Of a stretch of DNA of 64,000 bases, positions 1 to 9,500 are shown one piece after another (within the stretch, counting starts at the first letter, position 1; each line of letters begins with the position of its first letter). The DNA lies in assembly GCA_944381555.1 (NCBI GenBank), contig CALWLL010000021.1:49628-113627 (forward strand), in the 5' to 3' direction. A program made the translations under genes and the position numbers. The DNA comes from an uncultured Agathobacter sp. GTDB lineage: Bacteria > Bacillota > Clostridia > Lachnospirales > Lachnospiraceae. The notes beneath the pieces were generated by a model that did no database searches, was not told the DNA's origin, and worked only from the letters and a program-made list of their open reading frames with translations.

Positions 1-469
1 GCTGTGTGCCTGCACTCCCCTTCGGGTTCTGTGTCGCCATTACAATAAACGGCTTTGGCACCGGATGTCTTATCCCGTCAATCGTCACAGCACCTTCTTC
101 CATTACCTCCAAAAGCGCAGACTGTGTCTTTGGGGAAGTACGGTTAATTTCGTCTGCCAGAAACAGATTGCACATAATCGGACCTTCTTTATATTCAAAA
201 GTTCCCGTGTCCTTCTGATACATAGAAAAACCCAGAATATCGGCGGGCATAACATCGGGTGTAAACTGCACTCTTTGATTCTTTAATCCCATTGCATTGG
301 AAAACGCCATAGCTAACGTGGTCTTGCCAACACCCGGCACATCCTCAATCAGAATGTGACCTCCTGCGAGGATTGCCGCGAAGGCTCTTTGAATACACTC
401 ATCCTTCCCTTTTACCACTTTTTTTACTTCACTAATTACCAATTCTGCACATTCATATGCTGTTGCCAT
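1..469 (-). CDS. MoxR-family AAA+ ATPase, N-terminal part (cut by window edge)
   Basis: The minus strand encodes about 156 residues and runs off the left edge. It starts with MATAYECAELVISEVKKVV. A Walker A motif (GVGKTT, inside EDVPGVGKTTLAMAF) and a Walker B-like LFLADEINR are visible, followed by TSPKTQSALLEVMEE and MATQNP, which is the standard order for MoxR ATPases. Members of this family act as chaperones that load metal cofactors or assemble complexes, often with VWA-domain partners. The start is supported by GGAGAG just upstream. It begins 2 bp after the stop of the upstream hydrolase, so the two are probably co-transcribed. The partner genes lie outside the window. Confidence 0.9.
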   Translation of the reverse strand, partial: MATAYECAELVISEVKKVVKGKDECIQRAFAAILAGGHILIEDVPGVGKTTLAMAFSNAMGLKNQRVQFTPDVMPADILGFSMYQKDTGTFEYKEGPIMCNLFLADEINRTSPKTQSALLEVMEEGAVTIDGIRHPVPKPFIVMATQNPKGSAGTQ

Positions 470-471
470 AA

Positions 472-1398
472 CTACTCTCCTAACGTCTTACGGAAGAAAG
501 TCAATGTAGCTTCTTCATATTTTTTTGCATCCACACAGTGACTCATTCCGTGTCCTGCACCCTCTACCAAAACCAATTCTACAATATCTCCCCCCGCTTT
601 TTGGCATTCTCTGCTCATTGTACAGGGAACAAATCTGTCATCATCTCCATGTATGATTAAAATTGGTATTTTACTGTTTGAAACTGCTTCTACCGCAGAA
701 GTCTCTTCCAGATCAAACTTTCCGATAAGTTTTGCCGCAGTTTTCGCCAGCCAATAGGTAATCCCTACCGGAAGATTCATATCCCTTATAACCTTACGGA
801 TAACCACCTTCGGTGATGAATAGGGACAATCCGCCATGATGCCTTTTATATTTTCCGGTAATCCCATATCGGCTGTCATAAGCACCGTTGCAGCCCCCAT
901 AGATAAGCCTGCCAGTATGATTTTCTGCTCCGGGCCGAATTTCTGCATTGCCCAATCCACCCAGCAAAAGCAGTCATACCTCTCTTTTATTCCAAAGGTA
1001 ATGGTTTTTCCTTCACTCTTTCCATGCACGCGCTGGTCCACCAGAAGAATATTATATCGCAGTGTTTTGGTATAGAGAAAAATCCCATTTCCATCCCGTA
1101 AGGAATTGCACCGGTATCCGTGAAAAAAAATAATAAGAGGCGCTCCGTTTGCACGATGATAATACTTTCCTGCCAGCTTTAATCCATCGTGGGAATATAC
1201 GCTTACCTCTTCATATGGCTCCATCCTGACAAGCTCCATGCATCTTCTGATAACATCATGATACGGCACATACTGTTCCCCCTTCGGAAGCTCGTCCCCC
1301 ATATATTTTTTATTTCCTGAAAAACAAATATCATATACCACAAATAATGCTGCCGCAGACAGCAGCAACACCCCTGCCGCAATCCAAACTATTATCAT
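472..1398 (-). CDS. Alpha/beta hydrolase with N-terminal membrane segment
   Basis: 308 residues. Residues 1-23 form a hydrophobic membrane anchor. The rest is an alpha/beta hydrolase fold: HGYRCNS (oxyanion region, about residue 93), nucleophile elbow GLSMGA with Ser166, acid region HGDDDRFVP (about Asp254) and GAGHG with His283. It resembles the serine aminopeptidase/BAAT-like lipase group. The physiological substrate cannot be read from sequence. GAGGT lies 4 bases before the ATG. It precedes the MoxR gene by 2 bp in the same direction. Confidence 0.85.
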   Translation of the reverse strand: MIIVWIAAGVLLLSAAALFVVYDICFSGNKKYMGDELPKGEQYVPYHDVIRRCMELVRMEPYEEVSVYSHDGLKLAGKYYHRANGAPLIIFFHGYRCNSLRDGNGIFLYTKTLRYNILLVDQRVHGKSEGKTITFGIKERYDCFCWVDWAMQKFGPEQKIILAGLSMGAATVLMTADMGLPENIKGIMADCPYSSPKVVIRKVIRDMNLPVGITYWLAKTAAKLIGKFDLEETSAVEAVSNSKIPILIIHGDDDRFVPCTMSRECQKAGGDIVELVLVEGAGHGMSHCVDAKKYEEATLTFFRKTLGE

Positions 1399-1443
1399 TT
1401 CTACCTCTAAAACTGCTTTATTTCATATATATGTATGTCCTTT

Positions 1444-2724
1444 TCACAATAGATTATGCAATTTTACTAAGAACTTTTTACCGCAACACTTTTTATACTT
1501 CTTTCCCGAACCGCAAGGACATGGATCGTTAGGATATATCTTCTTTTCCACACTTACAGCCTTTCCGCTCAATCCTTTTGGATAAAGAGATGTCAAAATA
1601 GTATCCGCACTTCCTTCTAAATCAACAGGTATCCCCATCTCTTTTAATTGTGGTGCTGCATTTCTTAGCATTGCAACTGCATGAGAACTTCCCGGCACAA
1701 TTGTAGGTATTCCGCCGGCTAATTCTCTTCTTATCAGCTCATTCGGCTTATGCCCTCTGTTTTCTTTCATTCTTGTGTTGTTATAAGCATCCATAAGTAA
1801 TCCCAAAAACTCATTCACTTGCTTTTCACTCTTAAATACTATATCTGCATCAGACATTTCACTAACCACATCCGCCGGAGATTCCCCTTCGTAGCTGTTT
1901 GCCCATACCTGCAGACACCACGAAACAGCCCGCTCATATGGTAAATGTAATTTTCTCATAAGAAATGTTTGTAATTTTTTATATGCCAATGAACTTTCTT
2001 CATATCCTATTCTACAAATTTCTTCAATCTGCTGTACCGATGGTATATAAAACTCTTTATCCATTTGGCTATGCAATAGATGACCAACTTCATCGTTCTC
2101 CAGTATTGGTATATGTATAAACAATCCTTTTGGAGAATAAATCGGATCGTCCTTCGGCCAATCTTGTAATCCCAGGCTTCTCATCGGGAAAATACATGAT
2201 TCTACAATATCTACGGGCATTTCCCATAGCATAGCAATCATTTCATCTATGGTATCCTTAACCTTTAATTTGTATAACTCGTAGATAACTTCCACTGGAG
2301 CAATTCCATAATAATTTATAAAGAATTGCACACATTTCATCATCCATCCCTTTTTGTATTGATCTGACTCAAAAGCTTTATCATCAATCCTCTTGAAAAC
2401 AGCAGACACCTCTTCAAACACACAGAATCTATCCGACATTTCCTCAAAAGCACCCAGCCAATACATATGCAACTGCATACTATCCACTACTTCATTTATA
2501 GAAATATCCTGTGGTGCGTTATATGCTTTACGGAAAAGAATCATTTGCTCCTTTGTCAAACATGCCAGTCTGCTTCTAAGCACATCCTCTGCACAGAAAC
2601 ACTCAAGAATCCGTTCTATGAGTGCAGCTTTACGAAGTCCTGAACACTTTCTCAATTCAAAACTTCTTGCCTGCTCTAACAACTGTTCTTTTGTATATTC
2701 TTCTAAATGATCTTTTAATAGCAT
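1444..2724 (-). CDS. SEC-C zinc-binding motif protein with SAP/Rho-like N-terminus
   Basis: 426 residues. The N-terminus (about residues 5-45, YTKEQLLEQARSFEL... RKAALIERI) looks like a SAP or Rho N-terminal helical nucleic-acid-binding fold. The middle is helical and not recognised. The C-terminus carries a classical SEC-C motif, NDPCPCGSGKKYKKCC, a zinc knuckle also found at the end of SecA and in many unrelated proteins. The ATG has a strong GGAGG 7 bases upstream. Function is unknown; nucleic-acid or ribosome contact is an inference from the two end motifs. The neighbouring region is full of gene remnants, but this gene itself appears intact. Confidence 0.75.
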   Translation of the reverse strand: MLLKDHLEEYTKEQLLEQARSFELRKCSGLRKAALIERILECFCAEDVLRSRLACLTKEQMILFRKAYNAPQDISINEVVDSMQLHMYWLGAFEEMSDRFCVFEEVSAVFKRIDDKAFESDQYKKGWMMKCVQFFINYYGIAPVEVIYELYKLKVKDTIDEMIAMLWEMPVDIVESCIFPMRSLGLQDWPKDDPIYSPKGLFIHIPILENDEVGHLLHSQMDKEFYIPSVQQIEEICRIGYEESSLAYKKLQTFLMRKLHLPYERAVSWCLQVWANSYEGESPADVVSEMSDADIVFKSEKQVNEFLGLLMDAYNNTRMKENRGHKPNELIRRELAGGIPTIVPGSSHAVAMLRNAAPQLKEMGIPVDLEGSADTILTSLYPKGLSGKAVSVEKKIYPNDPCPCGSGKKYKKCCGKKFLVKLHNLL

Positions 2725-2745
2725 ATAGTTTCCTCCAATGCAGTT

Positions 2746-2820
2746 CTATTCTTCAACCATAATCCCATCTCCAAATTCTTCAAAGAAAGGCTCTGTTGCT
2801 AAATCAAAAATAAATTTCAT
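2746..2820 (-). CDS. 24-residue ORF, possible gene remnant
   Basis: A short frame starts MKFIFDLATEPFFEEFGDG and ends with TAG. It has a good ribosome-binding site (AGGAGTTAA before ATG), which overlaps the end of the NUDIX tail frame. It may be the surviving 5' end of a lost gene or a real small peptide. It is listed because the start signal is convincing; the product is not recognised. Confidence 0.25.
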   Translation of the reverse strand: MKFIFDLATEPFFEEFGDGIMVEE

Positions 2821-3234
2821 TTAACTCCTGTCTTTTGCCACTTCCTCAAAGAAGTATTCTAATGTCTCCATCATACGCAAACAGCCAAACATCCATAATA
2901 TCATTAAAAATTTTACCATCTATGATTTTGCGTGTTTTTGAAAATAAAACTTGTCCCTCCTCCGGCAACAAATCCACACCAACTTCTTCTTTTGCTTCTC
3001 TAAGTGCTCCCTCCCGGCTATCTTCACCCTTTACAACAGAACCACCTACACATTCCCACATCAAAGGATGTGTCGGTCTATTTGAAGAACGCTGAGAGAT
3101 CAAGTATTCTCCTTTGGAATTTCTAATCCACACATGGACCACCAAATGATATCCGTCTATTGGCATCTGTTCTCCCCTGATATGCTCCTTTCCAAGAAGC
3201 ACTCTATTTTCGTCATACAAATCCCAGATTTCTG
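2821..3234 (-). pseudogene. NUDIX hydrolase, probably inactivated by deletions at both ends
   Basis: The core encodes a NUDIX box that fits G-x5-E-x7-RE-x2-EE-x-G (GSVVKGEDS, then REAKEEVGV), in a protein of the IPP-isomerase-like NUDIX group (YHLVVHVWI, PTHPLMWECVGGS). Two defects are visible. The N-terminal segment EIWDLYDENR is in frame but has no ATG; the codon before it is GCA and an in-frame TAG lies close upstream, so only a TTG at 3218-3220 could start it. At the other end the frame stops at 2846 after FAYDGDIRILL, while the typical family tail (METLEYFFEEVAKDRS) follows in another frame and ends at 2821. About 30-40 residues usually found between these parts are missing. Confidence 0.65.
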
Positions 3235-3236
3235 CA

Positions 3237-3341
3237 TCAGGTACATACTAACAAAAAACTTCTATCACTATCTAAAACACGGTCAAATACACCCATTTCT
3301 TCCAATTCATCATTTAAACCCAGGTATTTTGAAACAAACAT
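3237..3341 (-). pseudogene. 5' remnant of an unidentified gene (34 codons)
   Basis: The frame starts MFVSKYLGLNDELEEMGVFD and stops with TGA right where the start-less NUDIX gene begins. A clear GGAAGTG site lies 4 bases before the ATG, 21 bp after the Fic stop. The sequence looks like the start of a longer soluble protein. A deletion joining this 5' end to the body of the NUDIX gene would explain both the short frame and the missing NUDIX start codon. The parent family is not recognised. Confidence 0.4.
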
Positions 3342-3362
3342 TACCACACTTCCATTGTTTTT

Positions 3363-4256
3363 TTATTCTTCCAACATTGCGAGGTAACAATCTAAACGTT
3401 CATTCACATATCCTGCAAATAACTTTTCCATTGAACCTAAATTGTGCTTTACATGGTATTCATCAAAAGCATTGTAATACGCAATCCTATCTGTAAATTT
3501 AATATCAATCGGCGGATATCCAGCCTTCATTAATTCTAGATTTACAAGCAACCGTCCCGTGCGGCCGTTACCATCAATAAAAGGATGAATACCTTCAAAT
3601 TCTATATGAAACCGTGCAAGCCGGGGAATGATATGCTCTTTACTATTGTTATAGGTCTCCAACAACTGCTGCATCTTTGGTTGAATCAGATACGGCTGTA
3701 CAGGCTCATGCTTTGCCCCCATAATTCTTACCGGAACCCTTCTGTAAACACCGCGGTCATCCTTTTTATCAGCCAACACCAAATAATGAATTTGCTTTAT
3801 AATTCTCTCTGACAAAGGCTTCTGGTCTTTCACTAACTCTCTCACAAAATCAAAAGCTTCCTTATGTCCAACTACTTCCATGTGCTCCTTCAATGGCTTT
3901 TGGTCAATAGTCAGACCCCTCAGCACCATATCGGTTTCACGCAGAGTCATCGTATTCCCCTCAATAGCGTTGGAGTTATAGGTATACTCCACTACAAATT
4001 CCTCTGTTAATCGTTCCACCTCTCCCTCCGTCAAAGGGCGTCTGGAATCCAATTCTGTTTTCTTCCTATCAATGCTCTCAAGCAGATTTCCTGCGGACTT
4101 ATAACGTCCGTCCTCCGGCTTCACAGCCTCTGCCGGAATTCTCCAACTGCGCCCCTCACGGATAACGCCTGAAATTTTACCTTCCGAGCATAGGATTCTT
4201 ACTCGTCTATCTGAAATGCCCCATTTCTCTGAGGCCTGTTTTACGGATATATACAT
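3363..4256 (-). CDS. Fic-domain protein with N-terminal winged-helix/MerR-like segment
   Basis: 297 residues from the chosen ATG (MYISVKQASEKWGISDRRV); the frame is open 60 nt further upstream, but the helix-turn-helix-like start favours this Met. Residues 1-45 resemble an excisionase/MerR DNA-binding helix pair. The Fic core carries HPFIDGNGRTGR (residues 224-235), the full catalytic motif HPFx[D/E]GNGRxxR for AMP transfer. Upstream lies the inhibitory motif [S/T]xxxE[G/N] as SNAIEGN (residues 95-101), typical of class II Fic proteins that restrain themselves. The target is unknown. No antitoxin-like gene is adjacent, which fits the self-inhibited class. Confidence 0.88.
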   Translation of the reverse strand: MYISVKQASEKWGISDRRVRILCSEGKISGVIREGRSWRIPAEAVKPEDGRYKSAGNLLESIDRKKTELDSRRPLTEGEVERLTEEFVVEYTYNSNAIEGNTMTLRETDMVLRGLTIDQKPLKEHMEVVGHKEAFDFVRELVKDQKPLSERIIKQIHYLVLADKKDDRGVYRRVPVRIMGAKHEPVQPYLIQPKMQQLLETYNNSKEHIIPRLARFHIEFEGIHPFIDGNGRTGRLLVNLELMKAGYPPIDIKFTDRIAYYNAFDEYHVKHNLGSMEKLFAGYVNERLDCYLAMLEE

Positions 4257-4415
4257 CACTCTGCACCCCACTTCAAATAATAGTATACCCCATTTTCGGA
4301 ACAATAGCAACGCCAACGGAATAATATTTTATTCCTATTGAAACAATACAAGAATCCGGAGGATACAATTTTTCTCCAAATAAATATTTTACACTTATAA
4401 TTTAAAGTCTCTCAA

Positions 4416-4800
4416 TCATAGTAAAACGTAGTATCCCACCAATGTTATTGCAAATCCGCAAAAAACAATTACCTCTAAAAGCACGATAAGGACTATGTTT
4501 ACAGGCTCCGCCCATGCGATGATAAATGATGATGCACTCATTATATGCACCTGCAGCCCCTCAGCAGTCTTGACAGGCTTTAGGTACTCCATCGTACCGG
4601 GAGTCTGTCCATTACATTTCATCGTAATCATACAACCAACCACAAAATCATAGTCATCCTTATTGCCTCCCCCAGATACTTACCATTCTGATAAATATTT
4701 ATCGTGACATCTATAATCTTTGTGTTCTCAGGGTTTACCTTGGGCAGAATAAACCTACTTTCAATAAACTTTCGTAATCTTTTACGATTGTATCTCAATT
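4416..4800 (-). pseudogene. Degraded remnant of a surface/membrane protein
   Basis: No long intact frame is present, but protein-like stretches appear in successive frames on the minus strand. One reads RKFIESRFILPKVNPENTKI followed by IDVTINIYQNGKYLGEA and then stops. The adjacent frame gives EYLKPVKTAEGLQVHIMSAS, then SSFIIAW and a strongly hydrophobic C-terminal helix (about residues 50-72 of a 75-codon tail). This pattern resembles the last extracellular domain plus membrane anchor of a Gram-positive surface protein. The whole stretch 4317-4901 holds no intact gene. The reading is tentative. Confidence 0.35.
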
Positions 4801-4832
4801 AACGATACAACTTTCTCGGTCTTAAAACCTGA

Positions 4833-4880
4833 TAAAAAGCTGCCGCTTTCCGATTTTTCATCGATAAACGACAGCTCTTA
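4833..4880 (-). terminator. Hairpin terminator after the sugar-symporter operon
   Basis: On the minus strand, AGAGCTGTCGTTT pairs imperfectly with AAAGCGGCAGCT across a 16-nt loop and is followed by TTTTTATC. It lies about 22 bp past the symporter stop, the expected place for the end of the GH2-GH3-symporter transcript. Confidence 0.6.
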
Positions 4881-4901
4881 TAAATAGAACGATTCTATTG
4901 C

Positions 4902-6449
4902 TTATTTATATGTTTCCATTGCCTCTTCTATGGACGCGCCATTTTCAATTGCTTCTTTACGCTGTGCATTGACCGCCTGAATTTCTTTCATGCGCGGGCC
5001 GGATAATTCATAGCCCTTCATAGCCCAAAGCGTTGCCACCCATGCGGCCATTGGAATAATGCAGAACAATATGATAACTACCCAGTTCATACCCGGTGCA
5101 TATGCCGTTTCTGCGGTCGGAAGATTTTCCAGCCCAATACAGGCTACCGCAACACCCACGACTGTCGCAGACAAAGAGGACACCAATTTATCCACTAAGG
5201 AGAATAAGGTTCCCATGATGCCCGGGATATATTTTCCTGAGCGATAGGTTTCATAGTCAGAGCAATCCGCTACCATTGGAATCGGCATATCTGCTGTTGC
5301 ATAGTAAGCGCCGTATCCGATGCCAAAACAAAGGATAAATAAAATGGTATACAGATTGATATTAATTGCAAAGCCTTCTCCGAATAAAGTACCAGTGTAA
5401 ATACTTAAGTTAAATGCCGGATTGTCCTGCTTCCATAAGAGAAGAAGTACAAGCACACCAACATAACAGATAAGTGCAACACTGACGTATTTCATAAGGG
5501 AAGCCTTCTGGCCTTCTTTCTGTGACGTTCGAACAGTCAGTATGAAGAACGGGACAGAGCATACATATCCGATAATCATCATCGGAAGATACAGATTGTC
5601 ATAATTGCCCATCATACATCCGTATAACATACAAAGTACAGTGAGGTTTGTTGCAATGGATAACGCTAACTTACAGCCTGCGCCTGCAACCATAAGCCTC
5701 TGTAACGGTTTGTTTTCCTTCAAAATGGCAATGTATTCGGAAATCTTTGTCTTTTCCTGTTTTTCTCCGCCAATACCAAAGTATTTTGAATTATCTTTTT
5801 CCCAAATACCGATAATTGCAAGAATGGTAAGTACTACGGATGCAATAATACCAATCGGAGTTAGGATTGCATAAAATTCCGGTTTATCATAGTCTGCTAC
5901 ATTGGAACGAAGGATAGGAGCCAAAAACTGCATAAGTCCCATACCTGCCATAGAACCAATTGTGTTGAAGATTGTAAACATCGGTCTTTGTTTTGGATCA
6001 TTGGTAAGTACGGTCTGTCCTGAACGCGTTACCGATGTCTGGAATGTATAACCGATTACCCAGATTGCATACAAAAGAATAAATGCGGCATAACGCGCCC
6101 ATTCCATATCTGCCGGAATCGCCGGTGTAAGCATATATAAAATGATTACAGAAACCGCCATGATTACATTACCGATTACCATAAACGGACGGAATTTACC
6201 AAATCTGCCGTTTGTCCGGTCCATAAGCGCACCAATAATCGGATCTGTAATCGCATCAAAGATACGCATGCCGGTAACCATGAAAGATGCAAATACCATT
6301 GCAATTCCAAGGATGTTATTCGCAAATGTTGCAATATAGGATAAAATCAAAACGTAATATACGTTTGTTGCACCATTATTCATTGGAAACAGAGCAAGCT
6401 GGTACATTTTCGCTCTATTTACAGAGGTATTCTGATTTTCCTGACTCAT
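4902..6449 (-). CDS. GPH-family (MelB-like) sugar:cation symporter
   Basis: 515 residues with about 12 hydrophobic segments, an MFS fold. The N-terminal DAITDPIIGALMDR followed by GRFGKFRPFM is the hallmark of glycoside-pentoside-hexuronide:cation symporters. This family imports disaccharides, glycosides or uronides with sodium or protons. It is the last gene after GH2 and GH3 in the same orientation (67 bp gap), so it probably imports the sugars or glycosides handled by these enzymes. GGAAG lies 5 bases before ATG. Substrate specificity cannot be told from sequence. Confidence 0.88.
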   Translation of the reverse strand: MSQENQNTSVNRAKMYQLALFPMNNGATNVYYVLILSYIATFANNILGIAMVFASFMVTGMRIFDAITDPIIGALMDRTNGRFGKFRPFMVIGNVIMAVSVIILYMLTPAIPADMEWARYAAFILLYAIWVIGYTFQTSVTRSGQTVLTNDPKQRPMFTIFNTIGSMAGMGLMQFLAPILRSNVADYDKPEFYAILTPIGIIASVVLTILAIIGIWEKDNSKYFGIGGEKQEKTKISEYIAILKENKPLQRLMVAGAGCKLALSIATNLTVLCMLYGCMMGNYDNLYLPMMIIGYVCSVPFFILTVRTSQKEGQKASLMKYVSVALICYVGVLVLLLLWKQDNPAFNLSIYTGTLFGEGFAININLYTILFILCFGIGYGAYYATADMPIPMVADCSDYETYRSGKYIPGIMGTLFSLVDKLVSSLSATVVGVAVACIGLENLPTAETAYAPGMNWVVIILFCIIPMAAWVATLWAMKGYELSGPRMKEIQAVNAQRKEAIENGASIEEAMETYK

Positions 6450-6516
6450 GTTTCTTCCTTTCTGTCTAAATCAGTCCTCCGCCTTTGATGGCAGAGGACC
6501 GAAAAATCAAAATCTT

Positions 6517-9500
6517 TTATACTTCTTTATTTTCTGCTGTAGTTTCCTCCTCAGGCTGCGCTGCTGTCTGGACTGCCGGAATATATACATAATTCTTTTT
6601 AAATTTGCTTCTCTTAACAATCCAAAGAACAAGTGATACCGCAAATATTACCCAAAGTACAATTGCAATGTTTCTTGTGATTGCTGTAGAGCCCGGCTCA
6701 ACTGCTTTTACGATTGTATCCGGTCCGATACCATTCATAGCCTGTGAGTTTGCAATTGCATATAAGTTATGGTGGCAAGCCTCTCTCATAGCGGTAACTG
6801 CAACCGGGTCATCCTCATACGCTCTTAGCGCATCATCACCTGTAATAAAGAATACAAGCATGGAATCGAATGCAGTCGTTCCACCCATTACACCGTCAAT
6901 GCCATTTACCATAGTGCTAAGAACGTTATCTGTAATCTGAAGTCCGTTACAATCCCATTCTTCATTCATAATTCCTTTAATAAGGTTTTTATTGGCGCCT
7001 GACCATTGTGTACCCCAACGGGTGTATGCCATCATAACACCGTTTCCACCTTTTCCGGAAGAAACAAATTCGCCGTTTTCGTCTTTGACAACGCCCTGTG
7101 AAGATTCCAGACCTCCCTGGAAAGCTCTTAAATAGATTTCACGGGCTGACTGTTCGTTTAACCATACACCAAGACCGATACGATCCTGCTCGCAGTCATT
7201 TAATGCAAAGTGCTTATACACTACATATACACCATTCTTTTCAATACCGCTTACTTCATATCTTCCGATTTCAGCAGAAAGGAAAGAATCTTCTGAATAA
7301 TATTCAAAGTTACGTCCGCTGTATGGAGATCTATGGATATTTGCTCCAGGTCCGTAGAGGAAGGTTACTTCTGCTGCAAGACAGTCGTTGCCTACAATGT
7401 TACCGATTTCATATGCTAATTCTTTGTTAAATGTAGCAGCAAGAACATCTTCTGATGTTAAAGCTGTTGTTTCAACGTCAAGTCCGCTGCCGAATAATGT
7501 TACGGTTAAGCCCTGAGGACCATTTTCGTCACGAGTACCAGGAGCCTGTACGGATTCAACCGGCATTGTCCAGTGGAAAGCGTCCCCGATGAAAATAACC
7601 ATTTCTTCAAAAGTCATCTGGTCTAATAACTCATCCCATTTCGGATCATCATAGTCAAGACCAATCATGTCATACAGTTTCAATCCATTGTCTGCGCCAA
7701 GCGTTGGCATTTCGACTGTTGTATTTTCGTCTGTTTTATACTGCTGATCCTGTAATCCCTGAATCAAGTACTCATTTAATACGAATTTTACTGTCTTTTC
7801 CAGACTTGGCATTGTGCCTTCCCAATCGCTTCGTGATAAGTATACGATATCTTCTACTTCATCATTCATATTTGGGTCAGAAGCATTTAACTGATTTTCA
7901 ATCTTAGTTCCGGCATCACTGACTGCATATGTTGTCGTATCAAGCTGCGGATTATTCCATGTGCATACCAAAGCTGTGTTGCCGGCTGTATCCATACGTC
8001 CATCTGTTGCTTCCGGAGTATATCCTTTTGCTGCTAATACATTGTTTACTGCATTATGCGCATCTGTAGCTGCTGTGAAGTAGTAATCACCTGCGTCTAA
8101 GATGTATGTGCCTGCGCCATATGCATCATAGCTTGCCACATAATCGCCATCTACTTCGATAGTTAAAACTTCCGAAGCGCCTGGCTCTAAAATTTCTGTC
8201 TTATCAAAGCCTACTAACGAAACTGCTGCTTTTTCTACTTTATACTGTTTGTCATAGTCTGTATATGGGCTTGAAACATAAATCTGCACCGTTTCCTTGC
8301 CCGCTGTATCCCCGGTATTTGTAACCTTAACGGTAATCGTATATGTCTGTGCAGCGGCGTCATAATTTAAAGTCATATCGCTATATTCAAATGTAGTATA
8401 GCTAAGACCATATCCGAATGGGAAAGCCACATCATCCCCATATGCATAGTTACCGGCATTCCCGGTACCCATTACATAATCTTCGTAACGTGTTTCATAA
8501 TACTTGTATCCTACATAGATACCTTCCTGATAAATCATGTAAGTATCTGCATGTTCCGGAATCAGGCTTAAATCACCTTCATACTGGATTGGTGTGAAAT
8601 TCTGCATAACCGGACTTGAGTAGTTGTCATAGCAGTATGTATCTGCCAGACTGCCGGATGGATTAACCTTGCCGCTAATGATTTCTGCAACTGCGTTAAG
8701 ACCTGTCTGGCCTACTCCGCCAATCCAAAGGGCAGCGTCTACACCATATTCGTTATCCTTGAGGAAGTCAACCTGAAGGGCGTTTGATGTATTGATTAAT
8801 ACGATAATCTTGTCAATCTTGCCTTCATCTTTTAATTTCTTGATGTTAGACATCATTTCTCTCTCAATATCGTTTAATGCAAGATAATTCTTTCCATCAC
8901 CTAATGTATGATCAAAATAGCTGTCTGCACCTTCCCCGCCGATACGCGATAACACAACGATGGCTGCATCCCCATATTCTTCCACTGAATCAAGCACATC
9001 TTCCGTATAAAGCTCCCAAGGTGCTTCTACGATTTCTGCTGCTCCATAACCATCTGCTGTTGCAGAATCCTGTACCACCGCACCGGCATTCCCGCGAGTG
9101 TAATCCTTTGCAGCACCGGTTTCATAGAAATCCCATAATGTCTGGTTTACCGAAAACCCCTCTTTTTCCAATGCAGCCTTTAAGTTATCACACTTAGAAG
9201 AATCTACGTTACCGGAACCTGTTCCACCGTAAACAATATTTACAGATGATGTTGAGAATAAGCTTACCTTTGCTCCTGATGCAAGAGGCAAAGCCTTATT
9301 ATCGTTTATTAAAAGAGAAGCGCCTTCCGCTTCTACCTGCTTTACAAGTTCCGCGCCTGCCGCAACTCTTTCTTCATCTGTTTGAAAACTACTTTGAAAA
9401 TAAATCGCATCCGAATCTTCATTCTCTAATTCCCAGAAGGTTCCACCTGCAAATAATGTAACCGTATTGTCAAACATCGTACAAATAAATGCTGCTAACG

